DNA from: CAZAMT01 sp964486145 | GTDB taxonomy: Bacteria > Bacteroidota > Bacteroidia > Bacteroidales > JAAAOM01 | DNA length: 6,504 bases | Direction: 5' to 3' | Assembly (NCBI GenBank): GCA_964486145.1 | Contig: CAZAMT010000240.1 | Location: forward strand, 1-6,504 | In this document: positions 4,201 to 6,504 of the stretch, piece by piece | Layout of the letters: each line of letters opens with the position of its first letter | Numbering within the stretch: position 1 is the stretch's first letter | Notes under the pieces: model-generated | Seen by the model: only the letters and a program-made list of their open reading frames with translations | Database searches by the model: none | What the model was told of the DNA's origin: nothing | Program-made: the position numbers and the translations under genes

Positions 4201-6431
4201 TATTGCAGCTCCTTCTGTTTGTAGGAATTAATAAACAGAATGTTTCCTACTTCATCATATCCCTTAAACATCTCTGCGCCATCATGTTTTAGTTGTTCAC
4301 CACGATATCCAACCACTGTAAGCCCGGCATCAGCCGATTTTTCGTTGATCAACTTTTTAGGATTCAACGACTCATCTACTTTAAACATTTCAATGTGTCT
4401 TGTTGAAATTGGAATTCGACCAGCCTGAATCAGATCAAGGAGCTTCTGTCGCTCTTCTTCAAGGTTTTTACTTGTTGTAAAATCGAAAATTTTTATATGT
4501 CCTTTTTTCCAGTTTGGATGTCCCAGAATAATGTAACTCAGTAAAATCATCAAATTTGAATTTTCATAATCTGTACTTCGAATCCACACGTGAATACCAT
4601 TTTTGTATATAATCTGCTTTCTCGAACTCCCCAGGATGCACACATCATAATCGCCGGCCCTGGTAAGGGCGTAATTATCAATAATTTGTTGAATATTTCC
4701 GGGATCTTCCTTGCTGTACTCAAACATGATCATGTTGTTCTCCATTCCTGAAATACCAGGAATTTGTATAACCTGGGCGATAGCCGAAGTGTACGATGGT
4801 GATATCATCGTGTCAATGTACACTTTTGAACCGGTTGAATCTTCTCTGCTGATGAGTTTTTCGAGCAGTTGCTTGGCTTTCAGTACATTGGCTTTTGAAT
4901 AATACCCCTCAATCAGATGTATGTAAGTGCCAAAACCATATTTAAATGATATCCAGTTTAGTAGCAAGAAAGCTGTATTTCTTTCAAAAGAGTCTTTTGA
5001 TATGCATATAGCCGAGGGCCTCCACTTTTTCCTGGTGCTTACTTTTTTTGATTTTTGCAGAAATATCTGAAGATTCCGGCTTAGCTGAAAAATGGCTCCG
5101 GTAAAAATTTCCTCCAATCCTCTTCGTTCTTTATGTGCACTGCTGAGACCAATGTAAATCAACACCATTAAAATGATAGCCATGATGGCATAGGGCGTAT
5201 TGATTTTAAACATTAACCATATGCTTAAGATAAAACCAATCAATGAAATGTACCAGCGCGACTGAAACGATGGCCGGTACGAGGGATCCGCACCAAAATG
5301 ATATAAAAATGAAATCAGGCAAAGTGAGCCATAGGTGACCATAAAAAACATAGAAATTACTTCTGCAACTGCATTTACATCTCCCATAACAACAAAAATC
5401 ATTGCTATGATGCAGGTAAGCAGCGTAGCGTTGAACGGTTCTTTGGATTTTCCTTTTCCCTTTGCTACAAGTATATTGAATTTGCGACCGGGCAGGGTAC
5501 GATCAAGTCCAAGCGCCTGCAATGTGCGTGGAGCAACCATAATAGAGCCAATCGCCGAAGATATGGTTGAAGCTGCCAGACCGAGCGGAATAACAATAGG
5601 GCCGGCAATGGCTATTTGACTCATGATCAATTGATTATTGGTGAGATCATCCGGCGAGGCACTTACAGACAACTTCCATGCAATAAACATATAGATGATC
5701 ATGCCTGCAAAAGTTGCGGCCGTTGTTCCCAAAGGAATTGATTTACCCGGGTTTTTAAGATCACCGGATAATCCAACGCCGGCAGTTATTCCGGTAAACG
5801 CAGGAAAAATAATAGCAAAAATCATAAAAAATTCTTCATTGCTGTCAATTCCATTGGCAAAAAAATTGAACTCTGCCGTTTGCATATAATCTGTTTTGCC
5901 TAAAAAAAACAGGGTGAGAGAAATAAACAGCACAACAACCACAACATACAAAGTTTTCACACCCATGTTTGCCCCTTTGGTAAGGATTAACCATGACAAC
6001 ACTAACATGGATGGAATGCTGATCACCTGCCTCGGCAGGGAAATACTATAGGTGTTTTTTACAAAATTAAAGAGAGGTTCAAATGCTTCCGTGAATGCAA
6101 TGACATAAAACGCAACGCTGATGGCTTGCGAAAAAAACAGGCTGATGCCTATGGTCGCCCCAATATTTAGTCCGAACGACCGGGAAATAATGAAATACTC
6201 ACCACCACCTTCCACCCGCTGGTTGGTTGATAGCTCACTAATTGCCAATGCCGTGGGAATAGTCACAAGATGACCGATGATGACAATTAAAAGCACCCCG
6301 AAAAATCCAAGACTGCCAACAGCATAGCCAAATCTTAAAAATAAAATGGCTCCAAGTATGGTTGAAATGGCTGTGAAAAACACAGGTGCTGTTCCAAATT
6401 TTTTTGACGATATTGATGCTCCCTGACTCAT
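4200..6431 (-). CDS. Bacterial cation-chloride cotransporter (SLC12/NKCC-like)
   Basis: A 743-residue membrane protein of the APC superfamily, cation-chloride cotransporter family, expected to move chloride together with Na+ and/or K+ across the inner membrane. About 12 helices fill residues 13-430. Marks shared with animal NKCC proteins are GAILFLR in helix 1 (27-33), AFYVIAFTEAFE in helix 3 (107-118), FPAFTGITAGVGLSGDLKNP in helix 6 (209-228), STISSAIGSIMVAPRTLQAL in helix 8 (288-307), and FFMVTYGSL (362-370) in helix 10 followed by YRPSFQ (385-390). By alignment to human NKCC1, Y109, P210 and T213 match the K+ site (Y383, P496, T499), S291/S292 the Na+ site (S613/S614) and Y367 the chloride-site Tyr (Y686). 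The cytosolic half (about 438-743) matches the NKCC C-terminal domain, with WRPSAICISKD (470-480) and GIHVWIRSTDYENSNLMILL (612-631) as landmarks. The ion set transported is inferred. The start is the ATG at 6431-6429, with no Shine-Dalgarno sequence. It converges on the xylE-like gene and has no partner visible. Confidence 0.92.
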   Translation of the reverse strand: MSQGASISSKKFGTAPVFFTAISTILGAILFLRFGYAVGSLGFFGVLLIVIIGHLVTIPTALAISELSTNQRVEGGGEYFIISRSFGLNIGATIGISLFFSQAISVAFYVIAFTEAFEPLFNFVKNTYSISLPRQVISIPSMLVLSWLILTKGANMGVKTLYVVVVVLFISLTLFFLGKTDYMQTAEFNFFANGIDSNEEFFMIFAIIFPAFTGITAGVGLSGDLKNPGKSIPLGTTAATFAGMIIYMFIAWKLSVSASPDDLTNNQLIMSQIAIAGPIVIPLGLAASTISSAIGSIMVAPRTLQALGLDRTLPGRKFNILVAKGKGKSKEPFNATLLTCIIAMIFVVMGDVNAVAEVISMFFMVTYGSLCLISFLYHFGADPSYRPSFQSRWYISLIGFILSIWLMFKINTPYAIMAIILMVLIYIGLSSAHKERRGLEEIFTGAIFQLSRNLQIFLQKSKKVSTRKKWRPSAICISKDSFERNTAFLLLNWISFKYGFGTYIHLIEGYYSKANVLKAKQLLEKLISREDSTGSKVYIDTMISPSYTSAIAQVIQIPGISGMENNMIMFEYSKEDPGNIQQIIDNYALTRAGDYDVCILGSSRKQIIYKNGIHVWIRSTDYENSNLMILLSYIILGHPNWKKGHIKIFDFTTSKNLEEERQKLLDLIQAGRIPISTRHIEMFKVDESLNPKKLINEKSADAGLTVVGYRGEQLKHDGAEMFKGYDEVGNILFINSYKQKELQ

Positions 6432-6504
6432 TGAATTTTATTTTGTTTTAGTAAAAATACCCAAACAATGGATAAGTAGTATTGATTGGTTGTAAAATTC
6501 TGTT
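6432..6504. other. Upstream edge of the cotransporter gene
   Basis: A/T-rich leader of the minus-strand cotransporter gene. On the minus strand TATTTTTA (6459-6452) resembles the TAnnTTTG -7 box, but no TTG lies 17-23 bp further upstream, so no promoter is claimed. No coding signal is seen before the window ends. Confidence 0.4.

Noticed and set aside
4031..4231. Plus-strand 66-codon frame across the end of the xylE-like gene
   Set aside because: It overlaps the conserved C-terminus in another frame, crosses the terminator, and runs into the convergent gene.
4240..5889. Plus-strand frames of 62-94 codons opposite the cotransporter gene
   Set aside because: Antisense to a protein matching the SLC12 family throughout; no family motifs of their own.

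Overview
The window looks like a piece of a Bacteroidota chromosome. It is AT-rich, especially between genes. None of the four genes has a Shine-Dalgarno sequence near its start. The clearest promoter candidate has the TTG / TAnnTTTG form typical of Flavobacterium and Bacteroides. No tRNA, rRNA, CRISPR array, insertion sequence or phage gene is visible. The genus cannot be read from the sequence.

Layout, left to right. (1) Positions 1-85 are a G-rich edge with no gene I can support. (2) A small, unrecognised membrane protein of 125 residues lies on the minus strand (86-463). A perfect 16-bp palindrome sits 22 bp upstream of its start. (3) A 575-bp gene-free stretch (464-1038) holds that palindrome, two back-to-back hairpins, a plus-strand intrinsic terminator that no visible gene needs, a repeat/dyad cluster, and a promoter just before the next gene. 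(4) Two plus-strand sugar/proton symporters of the major facilitator superfamily, sugar porter family, follow in tandem (1039-2421 and 2544-4142). A strong terminator separates them, so they are probably transcribed at least partly independently. The first resembles GalP/AraE/GLUT-type porters. The second is a close relative of E. coli XylE with the whole xylose-binding pocket conserved, but it carries about 64 extra residues that look like two added membrane helices. (5) A convergent minus-strand gene (4200-6431) encodes a bacterial relative of the animal Na-K-Cl cotransporters (SLC12 / cation-chloride cotransporter family), including the cytosolic C-terminal domain. It shares a bidirectional terminator with the xylE-like gene.

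The two porters plausibly bring pentoses or hexoses across the inner membrane by proton symport. No sugar-catabolic enzyme or regulator is in the window to confirm the substrate. The cation-chloride cotransporter probably serves ion or volume homeostasis, and nothing links it functionally to the sugar genes except position. I see no clearly new multi-gene system. The best leads are the two-helix insertion in the XylE homologue, the complete NKCC-like ion-site residues in a bacterial protein, and the structured, orphan-terminated intergenic region.
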